DNA from: an uncultured Lachnospiraceae bacterium
Lineage (GTDB): Bacteria; Bacillota; Clostridia; Lachnospirales; Lachnospiraceae
Direction of reading: 5' to 3'
DNA length: 22,429 bases
NCBI GenBank assembly: GCA_910587295.1
Contig: CAJULP010000056.1
Coordinates: forward strand, 1-22,429
In this document: one piece after another, positions 1 through 6,615 of the stretch
Layout of the letters: every line of letters starts with the position of its first letter
Numbering within the stretch: the stretch's first letter is position 1
Notes under the pieces: generated by a model
Database searches by the model: none
What the model was told of the DNA's origin: nothing
Seen by the model: only the letters and a program-made list of their open reading frames with translations
Position numbers and translations under genes: made by a program

Positions 1-138
1 ACGAATTTGACGGAAGCTATGCGGTCTGAGGGAACGCCCGTGGATGAGCAGGGGAAGTTGCGCAGGCAACGGAAAGCACGTAAGTGCGGCCCTGCGAATG
101 GGCGTGGGCTGAACTGTTTAGTTGGAGTACGTGGCTAA
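1..138 (+). CDS. C-terminal end of an unidentified protein, possibly a TnpB-like transposon protein (5' truncated by window)
   Basis: Frame 1 is open from the first base to a TAA at 136-138, giving 45 residues that include the stretch EGTPVDEQGKLRRQRKARK. The tail is basic and low in hydrophobics. I do not recognise it firmly. The arrangement, a reading frame whose 3' end also folds into a compact RNA (34-105), is what is known for TnpB genes of IS200/IS605-type elements, where the omega RNA scaffold overlaps the end of tnpB. The last codons (from about 116) run into the palindromic element, so the native C-terminus may have been changed by that insertion. It could equally be a chance open frame across a structured RNA gene. 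The family assignment is inference only. Confidence 0.35.
   Translation, partial: TNLTEAMRSEGTPVDEQGKLRRQRKARKCGPANGRGLNCLVGVRG
34..105 (+). ncRNA. Structured RNA candidate: nested stems with a three-way junction, omega-RNA-like position
   Basis: The sequence pairs cleanly as an RNA. Outer stem ACGCCC (34-39) pairs with GGGCGT (100-105). Inner stem GCAGGG (48-53) pairs with CCCTGC (90-95). Within the inner stem sit two hairpins: GTTGC-GCAG-GCAAC (57-70) and GCAC-GTAA-GTGC (76-87), the latter closed by a GNRA tetraloop. Linkers are purine-rich. Four perfect helices in 72 bases with a GNRA loop are unlikely by chance. It overlaps the end of an open frame and lies just before the palindromic element. 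A TnpB omega RNA scaffold is the best guess; a HEARO/IscB-type RNA or another class remains possible. Confidence 0.45.
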
Positions 139-146
139 TAAATTCC

Positions 147-268
147 GCCAGAATAAGATGAAAAATCTACGCGTCAGCTGTGCTGGCGATTACCACGCTC
201 GATACCGCTGTCTTCGAAATCGGCGCGTACGCGAAATGGCTCCTTAAGATTTTTCACCTTATTCTGGC
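147..268. repeat. Hairpin A of palindromic element copy 1
   Basis: Arms 147-168 and 247-268 (22 nt each) are complementary except for one A-C position (G-U if read on the minus strand). The stem begins GCCAGAATAAG. The 78-base loop region contains the shared core ending CGCGAAATGGCTCCTTA (230-246) plus about 35 extra bases relative to the other three hairpins. The extra part includes its own small hairpin, CGTCAGC-TGT-GCTGGCG, near 172-188. Confidence 0.85.
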
Positions 269-440
269 TGGCTTTACTGGCTCATGTATGTCCAACTGGC
301 CGTTCGACTAGATTTCTACCCACCACGTAGCTGGCTGTTTGACGCAATGTGGCGTAAACGGCACTATTAGCGGCAATCGGCTAAGTAGTGGTTTTCACAT
401 TTAGCTGAATGTTTCGTTGGATTAACGTTAGCCAAAAACT

Positions 441-528
441 CGAAAGGAATGAGATAAAAATCTTAAGGAGCCATTTCGCGAACGTATTATCGAGCGTGGC
501 GACGTAGATTTTTATCTCATTCCTTTCG
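441..528. repeat. Hairpin B of palindromic element copy 1
   Basis: Arms 441-463 and 506-528 are a perfect 23 bp inverted repeat starting CGAAAGGAATGAG. The 42-base loop region is the reverse complement of the hairpin A core: TTAAGGAGCCATTTCGCG followed by a segment ending GCGTGGCGACGT. Hairpins A and B are therefore inverted copies of one module, but with different stem sequences. Confidence 0.88.
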
Positions 529-686
529 GGCATTTAAATAACCCCTTTAACCCAACTAAACGGGAACTTAATATTACACATATACTCCATCCTGAAAACC
601 CTTGTGCAAATATTTCGGCCTATATGCGGTATGAATAAATTTGATTTCTCTGTGGAAAAATAAATATTATTTTTGGGAGAAAGCAT

Positions 687-1544
687 ATGTTTCATTCTTT
701 TTATGGCTGGTATTTGAAATGTCAGTCCGATACACAAACCCTGGCGGTAATACCTGCCATTCATAACACAGGAAATAAACGCACCTGCTCTATTCAGGTC
801 ATCACGGATGAGGATGCCTGGACGGTGATGTTTCCGGCGGATGAATTTCAACGGACAAAACGGAATATTTTTATCGGAAAAAACCGATTTGGTGAAAAAG
901 GCATAGATCTGGCAATACACACACCGCAGATAACGGTTAAAGGGAGATTGGATTTTGGGCCGCTTTCCCCGTTAAAATATGATATTATGGGGCCGTTTTT
1001 GCTGGTGCCGTTTATGGAATGCCGTCACAGTGTATGGAGTATGCGCCATTTGGTCAGTGGAAATGTGTTGATTAATGGGCAAAAATATTGTTTCCGGAAT
1101 GCCTGGGGGTATTGGGAGGGAGACCGGGGGCGGTCATTTCCTAAAGAGTATGTATGGACGCAGTGCTGTTTTCCGGGCGGGGCTTTGATGCTGTCCGTGG
1201 CGAATATTCCCATGGCGGGAATCCATTTTACGGGTGTGATAGGCGTTGTGTTGTGGCAGGGAAAAGAGTATAGGATCGCTGCTTATCTGGGAGCAAGAGC
1301 GGTTAAAATTCAAAACAAAACGGTCCGGGTTGCGCAAGGCAGCCTGGTATTGGAAGCCCGTCTGCTGAAAGCGTCAGAACACCCTCTTAAGGCCCCGGCG
1401 AAGGGAGACATGGTAAGGACAATCCACGAAAGTGCATCCTGCCGGGCTTTCTATCGGTTTTGTAAAGGAGGCTGTACCCTGTTTGCCTTTGAAACAGACC
1501 GGGCATCCTTTGAATTTGAATACTTTCCCGACCGTGCAGGATAG
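687..1544 (+). CDS. Tocopherol-cyclase-family protein
   Basis: This 285-residue protein matches what I know of the bacterial branch of the tocopherol cyclase family (PF14249). It has an N-terminal GWYLKCQS stretch, a YDIMGPFLLVPFMECRHSVWSM block (residues about 98-119), an NAWGYWEGDRGRSFPKEYVWTQC block (about 138-160) and a late GDMVRTIHE segment. In plants these enzymes close the chromanol ring of vitamin E. In anaerobic Firmicutes, which make no tocopherol, the substrate is unknown and the fold is best regarded as a lipocalin-like lipid-binding or cyclising domain. No signal peptide or membrane helix is evident, so a cytoplasmic location is likely. The start follows GGGAGA at 675-680. The gene stands alone between the palindromic element and a pseudogene on the opposite strand. 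Confidence 0.8.
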   Translation: MFHSFYGWYLKCQSDTQTLAVIPAIHNTGNKRTCSIQVITDEDAWTVMFPADEFQRTKRNIFIGKNRFGEKGIDLAIHTPQITVKGRLDFGPLSPLKYDIMGPFLLVPFMECRHSVWSMRHLVSGNVLINGQKYCFRNAWGYWEGDRGRSFPKEYVWTQCCFPGGALMLSVANIPMAGIHFTGVIGVVLWQGKEYRIAAYLGARAVKIQNKTVRVAQGSLVLEARLLKASEHPLKAPAKGDMVRTIHESASCRAFYRFCKGGCTLFAFETDRASFEFEYFPDRAG

Positions 1545-1588
1545 CCTGACTAAGGATTTCCACGTGCATCCGTGCGCATAAAGTTTTT

Positions 1589-1648
1589 ATTTCATAGGAA
1601 AGGCATATTCTTTATCACTTCACAGCGACAAGGTCTTTCCTATGAAAT
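1589..1648. repeat. 14 bp perfect inverted repeat downstream of the cyclase-family gene
   Basis: ATTTCATAGGAAAG (1589-1602) and CTTTCCTATGAAAT (1635-1648) are exact reverse complements separated by 32 bases. On the plus strand the second arm is followed by GAAAAAAACTACC, not a T-run, so it is not a classical plus-strand terminator. It lies in the convergent gap between the cyclase-family gene and the minus-strand pseudogene. It may be a remnant of a small repeat or a transcript-end structure. Confidence 0.7.
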
Positions 1649-1649
1649 G

Positions 1650-1681
1650 AAAAAAACTACCCCACCCGTTTTTTAGGGTGG
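1650..1681 (-). terminator. Rho-independent terminator for the minus-strand pseudogene
   Basis: Read on the minus strand, CCACCC (complement of 1676-1681) and GGGTGG (complement of 1662-1667) form a 6 bp GC stem around an 8-base loop. After five further bases comes a run of seven T (complement of 1650-1656). It lies directly after the stop of the minus-strand gene remnant at 1692, which fits its role. Confidence 0.7.
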
Positions 1682-1691
1682 AGCAGCGTTT

Positions 1692-2206
1692 TCACTTTCT
1701 GGATTCCTTTTTTGCCGCCTTAATGTCGGTAATGCCGTTTGCGGAGTTTACATCCTGCATCAATGTCTGAGAGAACTGTGCGAAAGCTTCCGCTTCTTCT
1801 TTCTGCTGGATGTTTACCGGATGGCATTTATCGTCCTTTGTATTGCTTTCCACTACATAAAGAGTCATAATGTCTTTTCTGTCTTTATCATAGAAAATGG
1901 TATATCCTTTTTTGGCCTCGACCATGCCCAGGTCATCTTCTCCCAGATGAATGGGTTCGCCATAGCTTAAGCCGCCGCCTCCTAAGGCAAGCTCCTCCCG
2001 GTGCCGTAGGCTGCCGTGTAGGGTTCGCCGCCGGGAACCACTTTCCTTACGATCTCCTGTATTTTCTGCTTTTCCGGGCTGTTGGCGCCTTTTTTTTCAT
2101 CAATGGACATTTTGCCATAGACAATAATAAATAAAACAACTACTGCGATCACTCCGATAACAATGTAAATTATTTTTCACGGTAGACTTTCTTTCTTATA
2201 TTTCAT
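1692..2206 (-). pseudogene. Broken gene for a small membrane-anchored protein
   Basis: Reading the minus strand from ATG at 2206-2204 gives MKYKKESLP, then an in-frame TGA (2179-2177). Reading on gives a clear membrane helix (YIVIGVIAVVVLFIIVYG) and a hydrophilic part (KMSIDEKKGANSPEKQ) until TAG at 1984-1982. A frameshift near 2000-2015 moves the reading into HREELALGGGG and then the intact 77-residue tail beginning MVEAKKGYTIFYDKD and ending AAKKESRK at 1692. The three pieces make one plausible protein of about 170 residues with an N-terminal anchor and an extracytoplasmic domain. One nonsense change and one frameshift, plus no clear ribosome site, argue for decay. The family is not recognised. 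A terminator follows at 1650-1681. Confidence 0.7.
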
Positions 2207-2294
2207 TAAAATAAGCCCGGTTAAAATTTTTCTTTACTGTATTCTACAGTTTTTTGCAGATTTAGGAATTTTGGAAATTTAATTGTCTGTGCGG

Positions 2295-2323
2295 TTGTCA
2301 AAAAAATAACAATGTGGTATGAT
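2295..2323 (+). promoter_or_regulatory. Sigma-A-type promoter of the pantothenate/CoA unit
   Basis: TTGTCA (2295-2300) and TATGAT (2318-2323) are separated by exactly 17 bases. Transcription would start near 2330, about 40 bases before the ATG at 2372, which has a perfect AGGAGG (2358-2363). Confidence 0.75.
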
Positions 2324-2371
2324 TACACCGTATTGTATCTCAGAAGAGAATAATAACAGGAGGATTGTACC

Positions 2372-3193
2372 ATGAAAAATGAAAAAACTTATGAACTTGT
2401 GCTTACGGCACTCTTCACCGCCATTATCGTCATAATGGCATTCACGCCGCTGGGGTATATCCCGCTGGTCGTGATCAACGCAACTGTCATCCACATCCCG
2501 GTTATTTTAGGAGCGCTATTTTTAGGACCGAAAAAAGGTGCATTCTTGGGATTTGTATTTGGATTGACAAGTTTTATCAACAACACATTTAAAGCAGCTA
2601 CGGCATCCGCTTTCGTATTTTCGCCGGTGCTGGCAGCAAACGTAGTGGGCGTATCAGGTATATTTAAAAGTACATATATCTGTTTCGTGCCAAGAATATT
2701 GGTAGGGATCATTCCTTACTTTGTATACGTTCTGATCCACAAATTACTAAAGGGCGAACAGAAAGTGTGGAAGATCGTGATCAACGCTGCCGCGGCTGTT
2801 ATCTTATTTATATCCGTAAGGGCATTTATCAACCGGTTAATGGATAATACAGGGGGGATGGCAGGTACCGTTGCCGGCCTTATCCTTGGGATTATCCTGT
2901 TTGTGGTCCTTACGGCAGCAGTAGGGAAAAAGGGTGCTGCAAGCACCGCCCTTGCTTACGCAGGGCTGTCGGGGGCTTTCACCAACACATTGTTTGTCAT
3001 GAGCGGTATCTATATATTATATAAAGACGCCTATGCCAATGCCCTTGGGGTTGCCGGGGATGCGGTGATCGACGTGATCATGGGCGTGGTCAGCTTTAAC
3101 GGCATCGTGGAAGCGGTAGTTGCGGCAATCCTGATCGCCGGGGTGGGGCTTGTGCTGACAAGGATGAAGCCCATTAAAGGATTGAATGATTAA
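2372..3193 (+). CDS. ECF transporter S component, probably pantothenate-specific
   Basis: This 273-residue, very hydrophobic protein has about six to eight membrane segments. It would be the substrate-binding S component of an energy-coupling factor transporter, partnering with shared EcfA/EcfA'/EcfT subunits encoded elsewhere. Family signs are the ALFTA segment in helix 1 (residues 13-17, the AxxxA motif that contacts EcfT) and the GALFLGPKKGAFLGFVFGLTSF stretch (about 47-68) typical of this superfamily. The C-terminal half has Gly/Ala-rich helices. Substrate is inferred from context: coaX and coaBC follow in the same direction after 49 and 24 bases, so PanT-like pantothenate uptake is likely, but other vitamins cannot be excluded from sequence alone. 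At 273 residues it is longer than many S components. A strong promoter and AGGAGG site precede it. Confidence 0.82.
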   Translation: MKNEKTYELVLTALFTAIIVIMAFTPLGYIPLVVINATVIHIPVILGALFLGPKKGAFLGFVFGLTSFINNTFKAATASAFVFSPVLAANVVGVSGIFKSTYICFVPRILVGIIPYFVYVLIHKLLKGEQKVWKIVINAAAAVILFISVRAFINRLMDNTGGMAGTVAGLILGIILFVVLTAAVGKKGAASTALAYAGLSGAFTNTLFVMSGIYILYKDAYANALGVAGDAVIDVIMGVVSFNGIVEAVVAAILIAGVGLVLTRMKPIKGLND

Positions 3194-3242
3194 CGGCTTT
3201 TGTTAAAAGTCTGGAAAAAAGCCTGGAAAGGAAGGAAAAGGA

Positions 3243-4010
3243 ATGATTCTGGCAGTAGATATCGGAAACACCAATATTGTGATTGGCTGTATTGAAGAGG
3301 AAAAGGTTTATTTTGTAGAGCGGGTCTCCACAGACATATCCAAGACAGAGCTTGAGTATGTGGTGCAGTTTAAGACCCTTTTGGAATTATACCGGATTAA
3401 AATGGAGGAGATTACGGGATGCATCATCGCTTCCGTTGTGCCGCCCCTTAACAATATCGTGAAAAACGCCATGGAAAAACTGCTGCGGATCACTCCTATG
3501 ATCGTGGGCCCCGGCCTTAAGACCGGGCTTAATATCCTTATGGATAACCCGGCGCAGGTAGGGGCTGATCTGATCGTCAATGCGGTTGCGGGGCTTAAGT
3601 ATTACGGAGCCCCCATCATCATTATCGATATGGGAACGGCCACTACCATAAGCGTGGTGGACAAGAATAAAAATTACGTGGGCGGGATGATCCTTCCCGG
3701 GGTCAAGGTGTCTTTGGAGTCTTTGGTAAACCGGACCTCCCAGCTTCCCAGGATCAGCTTGGAAGCGCCGAAGAAGATGATCGGCAAAAATACGGTGGAC
3801 TGTATGAAAGGCGGCATTATCATGGGGCAGGCCGCATCCATGGATGGCCTGATCGAGAGGATCTGCGAAGAACTTGGGTATCCGGCGCAGGTGGTAGCCA
3901 CAGGCGGGCTGGCCGGATGTATCATCCCTTATTGCAAAAAAGAGATTATTTGTGATAATGAGCTCACTTTAAAAGGCCTGGGGATCATTTATAACAAGAA
4001 TATAGACTAA
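3243..4010 (+). CDS. coaX: Type III pantothenate kinase
   Basis: CoaX phosphorylates pantothenate with ATP to 4'-phosphopantothenate, the first committed step of CoA synthesis, in the cytoplasm. The 255-residue length is standard. The sequence shows the N-terminal phosphate-binding DIGNTN (6-11), GADLIVNAVA (107-116) with the catalytic Asp109, DMGTATT (129-135) and GGMILPG (147-153), all hallmarks of this ASKHA-fold kinase. Type III enzymes are known to be largely insensitive to CoA feedback and to need a monovalent cation. A GGAAGGAAAAGG purine tract precedes the ATG. The gene lies between a vitamin transporter component and coaBC, so uptake and activation of pantothenate appear to be co-transcribed. 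Confidence 0.95.
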   Translation: MILAVDIGNTNIVIGCIEEEKVYFVERVSTDISKTELEYVVQFKTLLELYRIKMEEITGCIIASVVPPLNNIVKNAMEKLLRITPMIVGPGLKTGLNILMDNPAQVGADLIVNAVAGLKYYGAPIIIIDMGTATTISVVDKNKNYVGGMILPGVKVSLESLVNRTSQLPRISLEAPKKMIGKNTVDCMKGGIIMGQAASMDGLIERICEELGYPAQVVATGGLAGCIIPYCKKEIICDNELTLKGLGIIYNKNID

Positions 4011-4034
4011 AATATCGCGGCAGGAGGGAGCGGG

Positions 4035-5249
4035 ATGCTTCAGGGAAAACATATTGTGCTTGGCGTGACGGGGAGTATAGCGGCATTTAAGATTGCTTCC
4101 CTTGCCAGCATGTTAAAGAAACAAAAGGCAGATGTGACAGTCATAATGACTCAAAATGCAGTTAATTTCATAAATCCTATCACTTTTGAAAGCCTGACGG
4201 GAAATAAATGCCTGGTGGATACCTTTGACAGGAACTTTCAGCATAAGGTGGAACATATTTCACTGGCAAAACAGACGGATGTTTTTTTGGTTGCGCCGGC
4301 ATCCGCCAATGTGATCGCAAAGGCGGCCCACGGGATTGCGGATGACATGCTGACCACTACGCTGCTTGCCTGCCGGTGCCCGAAGATCTTTGCTCCGGCT
4401 ATGAACACCAGAATGTATCAGAACCCCATTGTACAGGATAACATGAAGATCCTTGAACGTTACGGGATGGAAGTGGTCACACCGGCATTGGGGTATCTTG
4501 CCTGCGGCGATACCGGGGAAGGCAAAATGCCGGAACCGGAGGTTTTGTTTGAATCGATCGTAAAGGCCCTGACGCCGAAGGATATGTCAGGGGTCAAGGT
4601 TTTGGTGACCGCAGGGCCTACCAGGGAAAAGATCGACCCGGTGCGCTACATCACCAACCATTCTTCCGGAAAGATGGGGTACGCCATCGCAAGGGCAGCC
4701 ATGCTCCGGGGGGCGGATGTGACATTGGTCACGGGAAAGACAGACCTTATGCCGCCTATGGGTGTCAATACGGTGGAGATCGTATCTGCCGCCGATATGG
4801 CACAGGCGGTAAAGGAACGTGCCAAAGAGCAGGACATCATCATCAAGGCGGCGGCGGTTGCGGATTACCGTCCGAAATACACTTCCGACGAGAAGATGAA
4901 GAAGAAAGACGAGGACATGTGCATCGAGTTGGAACGGACACAGGATATTCTTGGGTTTCTTGGCGCCCATAAAAAAGAAGGGCAGTTTTTGTGCGGGTTT
5001 TCTATGGAAACGGAAAACATGATCGAAAATTCCAGAAAGAAGCTGGAAAAGAAAAACCTGGACCTGATCGTGGCCAATAATTTAAAAGAGCAGGGCGCCG
5101 GATTTGGCACCGATACCAATATTGTGACGCTGCTTTCAAAAGAAGATACAATACAGCTTCCCATCATGAGCAAAGAGGAAGTAGCGGACCGGTTATTGGA
5201 CTACATTGTTGAGGAATTTCATTGCAAAAAAAAGGACGCTATGATATAA
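4035..5249 (+). CDS. coaBC: Bifunctional phosphopantothenoylcysteine decarboxylase / phosphopantothenate-cysteine ligase
   Basis: This 404-residue two-domain enzyme joins 4'-phosphopantothenate to cysteine (CoaB, CTP-dependent) and decarboxylates the product to 4'-phosphopantetheine (CoaC, FMN-dependent). CoaC domain: GSIAAFK (13-19), active-site His74 in EHISLA, PAMNTRMY (121-128) and catalytic Cys157 in ACGDTGEGKM. CoaB domain from about 185: TAGPTREKIDPVR (192-204), SSGKMG (210-215), AAVADYRP (273-280) and the Lys-rich K289-K291 segment followed by LERTQDIL. AGGAGGG lies just before the ATG. It ends the pantothenate unit. Its last codons contain the promoter of the butyrate operon, and no terminator separates the two, so some read-through is expected. 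Confidence 0.95.
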   Translation: MLQGKHIVLGVTGSIAAFKIASLASMLKKQKADVTVIMTQNAVNFINPITFESLTGNKCLVDTFDRNFQHKVEHISLAKQTDVFLVAPASANVIAKAAHGIADDMLTTTLLACRCPKIFAPAMNTRMYQNPIVQDNMKILERYGMEVVTPALGYLACGDTGEGKMPEPEVLFESIVKALTPKDMSGVKVLVTAGPTREKIDPVRYITNHSSGKMGYAIARAAMLRGADVTLVTGKTDLMPPMGVNTVEIVSAADMAQAVKERAKEQDIIIKAAAVADYRPKYTSDEKMKKKDEDMCIELERTQDILGFLGAHKKEGQFLCGFSMETENMIENSRKKLEKKNLDLIVANNLKEQGAGFGTDTNIVTLLSKEDTIQLPIMSKEEVADRLLDYIVEEFHCKKKDAMI

Positions 5250-5250
5250 T
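5222..5250 (+). promoter_or_regulatory. Promoter of the butyryl-CoA operon, inside the 3' end of coaBC
   Basis: TTGCAA (5222-5227) and TATAAT (5245-5250) are spaced by exactly 17 bases. The -10 box overlaps the coaBC stop. Predicted start near 5257 gives a leader of about 75 bases before thl. Confidence 0.72.
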
Positions 5251-5263
5251 AAGAGCCGTGGCA

Positions 5264-5281
5264 ATGATAAAAAATTAACAA
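5264..5281 (+). promoter_or_regulatory. Rex-like redox operator in the thl leader
   Basis: ATGATAAAAAATTAACAA fits the known Rex operator pattern TTGTTAANNNNTTAACAA at 12 of 14 fixed positions, with the right half perfect. It starts 14 bases after the -10 box, a position suited to repression. It is nested in a wider inverted repeat, CAATGAT (5262-5268) and ATCATTG (5281-5287). Rex control of thl and crt-bcd-etf-hbd genes is known in other clostridia. Confidence 0.6.
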
Positions 5282-5331
5282 TCATTGTGAACCTTAAAAT
5301 GATGAAATAAATTAAACGGAGGAATGGAAAA

Positions 5332-6516
5332 ATGGCAAAGAAAGTAGTTTTAGCCGGTGCGTGCCGTACTGCAATCGGTACCATGGGCGGGTCGCTCAGC
5401 ACAACACCTGCCGCTGAGCTTGGTGCAATTGTCATCAAAGAGGCCTTGAACAGGGCCGGGGTAGCTCCTGAAGCTGTAGATCAGGTATACATGGGATGTG
5501 TCATCCAGGCCGGCCTTGGGCAGAACGTAGCGCGTCAGGCATCTATTAAGGCAGGGTTGCCGATCGAAGTACCGGCGGTTACCATGAACGTGGTCTGCGG
5601 TTCCGGTCTTAACTGTGTAAACCAGGCAGCACAGATGATCATGGCAGGGGATGCGGATATCGTTGTGGCAGGCGGTATGGAAAATATGTCCATGGCCCCT
5701 TATGCAATTCCTCAGGGCCGTTATGGATATAGAATGAACAATGGCGTTTTGGTGGATACCATGATCAAGGATGCTCTTTGGGATGCATTCAATGATTACC
5801 ACATGATCACGACCGCGGATAATATCTGCAGGGAGTGGGGCCTTACCAGGGAAGAGTTAGACGAGTTTGCGTTAAAGAGCCAGCAGAAAGCGGAAAACGC
5901 ACAGAAGACAGGCGCTTTTGATGCAGAGATCGTACCGGTGATGGTCAAGAAGAAAAAAGAAATGGTTGAGTTTAAAGTAGATGAAGGCCCTCGCGCAGGC
6001 TCTACCATTGAAGGACTTGCGAAGCTCCGCCCCATCAATCCTGACGGGTTTGTAACCGCAGGAAACGCATCCGGCATCAATGACGGTGCGGCTGCGGTTG
6101 TAGTGATGAGCGAAGAAAAGGCAAAAGAGCTGGGCGTTAAGCCTATGGCAACCTTCGTTGCAGGCGCGCTTGCAGGGGTTCGTCCTGAGGTTATGGGTAT
6201 CGGCCCTGTTGCATCCACTAAGAAAGTTCTTGCCAAGACAGGCATGAAGATTGAAGACTTCGATATCATTGAGGCAAACGAAGCGTTTGCGGCACAGTCT
6301 GTAGCAGTCGGTAAGGATCTGGGGATCGATGTTGACAAGCAGCTGAATCCGAACGGCGGCGCTATCGCTCTTGGACATCCCGTAGGTGCTTCCGGATGCC
6401 GTATCCTTGTAACACTGCTTCATGAGATGCAGGCCAAAGGCGCTAAGACAGGTCTTGCAACTTTGTGTATCGGCGGCGGTATGGGCTGTTCAACGATCGT
6501 TAAAATTGAGGATTAG
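5332..6516 (+). CDS. thl: Acetyl-CoA acetyltransferase (thiolase)
   Basis: Thiolase condenses two acetyl-CoA into acetoacetyl-CoA and CoA, the entry step to butyryl-CoA. At 394 residues it has the full biosynthetic thiolase length. The nucleophilic Cys89 is in NVVCGSGL, the His349 in GHPVGASGCR and the second catalytic Cys379 in CIGGGMGC, all at standard positions. The active-site NEAFAAQ motif precedes them. The start is set by GGAGG about 10 bases upstream. It is the first gene of the operon, behind its own promoter and a Rex-like site. An 81-99 base gap with a long palindrome separates it from crt. Confidence 0.96.
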   Translation: MAKKVVLAGACRTAIGTMGGSLSTTPAAELGAIVIKEALNRAGVAPEAVDQVYMGCVIQAGLGQNVARQASIKAGLPIEVPAVTMNVVCGSGLNCVNQAAQMIMAGDADIVVAGGMENMSMAPYAIPQGRYGYRMNNGVLVDTMIKDALWDAFNDYHMITTADNICREWGLTREELDEFALKSQQKAENAQKTGAFDAEIVPVMVKKKKEMVEFKVDEGPRAGSTIEGLAKLRPINPDGFVTAGNASGINDGAAAVVVMSEEKAKELGVKPMATFVAGALAGVRPEVMGIGPVASTKKVLAKTGMKIEDFDIIEANEAFAAQSVAVGKDLGIDVDKQLNPNGGAIALGHPVGASGCRILVTLLHEMQAKGAKTGLATLCIGGGMGCSTIVKIED

Positions 6517-6528
6517 TTAAAAATATGT

Positions 6529-6561
6529 GATAAGCAGGCTTAAATTTTAAGTCTGCTTATC
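6529..6561. repeat. 33-base near-perfect palindrome between thl and crt
   Basis: GATAAGCAGGCTTAAA and TTTAAGTCTGCTTATC pair over 16 positions around a single central base, with one mismatch (G-T). It follows the thl stop by 12 bases and is not followed by a T-run, so it looks like an RNA processing, stabilising or attenuating hairpin rather than a full terminator. A protein-binding site is also possible. Confidence 0.75.
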
Positions 6562-6615
6562 AGAATGTCTGGGAATAGATAAAAGCGCTGGCAGAAAGTG
6601 CAGAAAGAGGTTAAC

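Larger units (their letters stand above)
111..568. repeat. Long palindromic element, copy 1 (uninterrupted)
   Basis: The non-coding element is bounded by GTTTAGTTGG (116-125) and its exact reverse complement CCAACTAAAC (552-561). GAACT occurs directly outside the left terminus (111-115) and just outside the right one (564-568), a possible target duplication. The left half (116-367) and the right half (370-561, read in reverse complement) are diverged versions of one sequence. Each has a terminal motif, an AT-rich spacer, a 22-23 bp hairpin with a conserved loop core (CGCGAAATGGCTCCTTA), then a block with TGGCT, TCCAAC, TTC, CTA and CCAC motifs, meeting near TA 368-369. Apart from a 35-base longer loop in hairpin A, it is collinear with copy 2. 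No gene of its own is visible. It looks like a non-autonomous mobile or structured element; the family is not recognised. Confidence 0.8.

Noticed and set aside
1..110. Group II intron 3' domains
   Set aside because: No domain V catalytic triad or bulge pattern is visible, and no domain VI branch point follows.
147..528. CRISPR-like repeats
   Set aside because: The repeated units are inverted hairpin modules of unequal length separated by conserved, not unique, sequence. There is no array of direct repeats with regular spacers.
147..528. Bridge RNA of an IS110-type recombinase, suggested by variable paired segments
   Set aside because: No IS110-type recombinase is in the window, and the variable parts are long continuous stems rather than internal guide loops.
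641..670. Promoter TTGATT / TATTAT before the cyclase-family gene
   Set aside because: Transcription would start at or within the ribosome binding site, leaving no leader.
534..920. Minus-strand 128-residue reading frame
   Set aside because: It is antisense to the cyclase-family gene and its leader, has no family features, and runs into the end of the palindromic element.
5796..6338. Minus-strand frames of 180 residues and others inside thl
   Set aside because: They are antisense shadows of a highly conserved gene, with biased composition and no start signals.
6598..6615. Upstream GTG start for crt
   Set aside because: It lacks a ribosome site and would place AAAGAGG inside the coding region; ATG 6616 fits family length.
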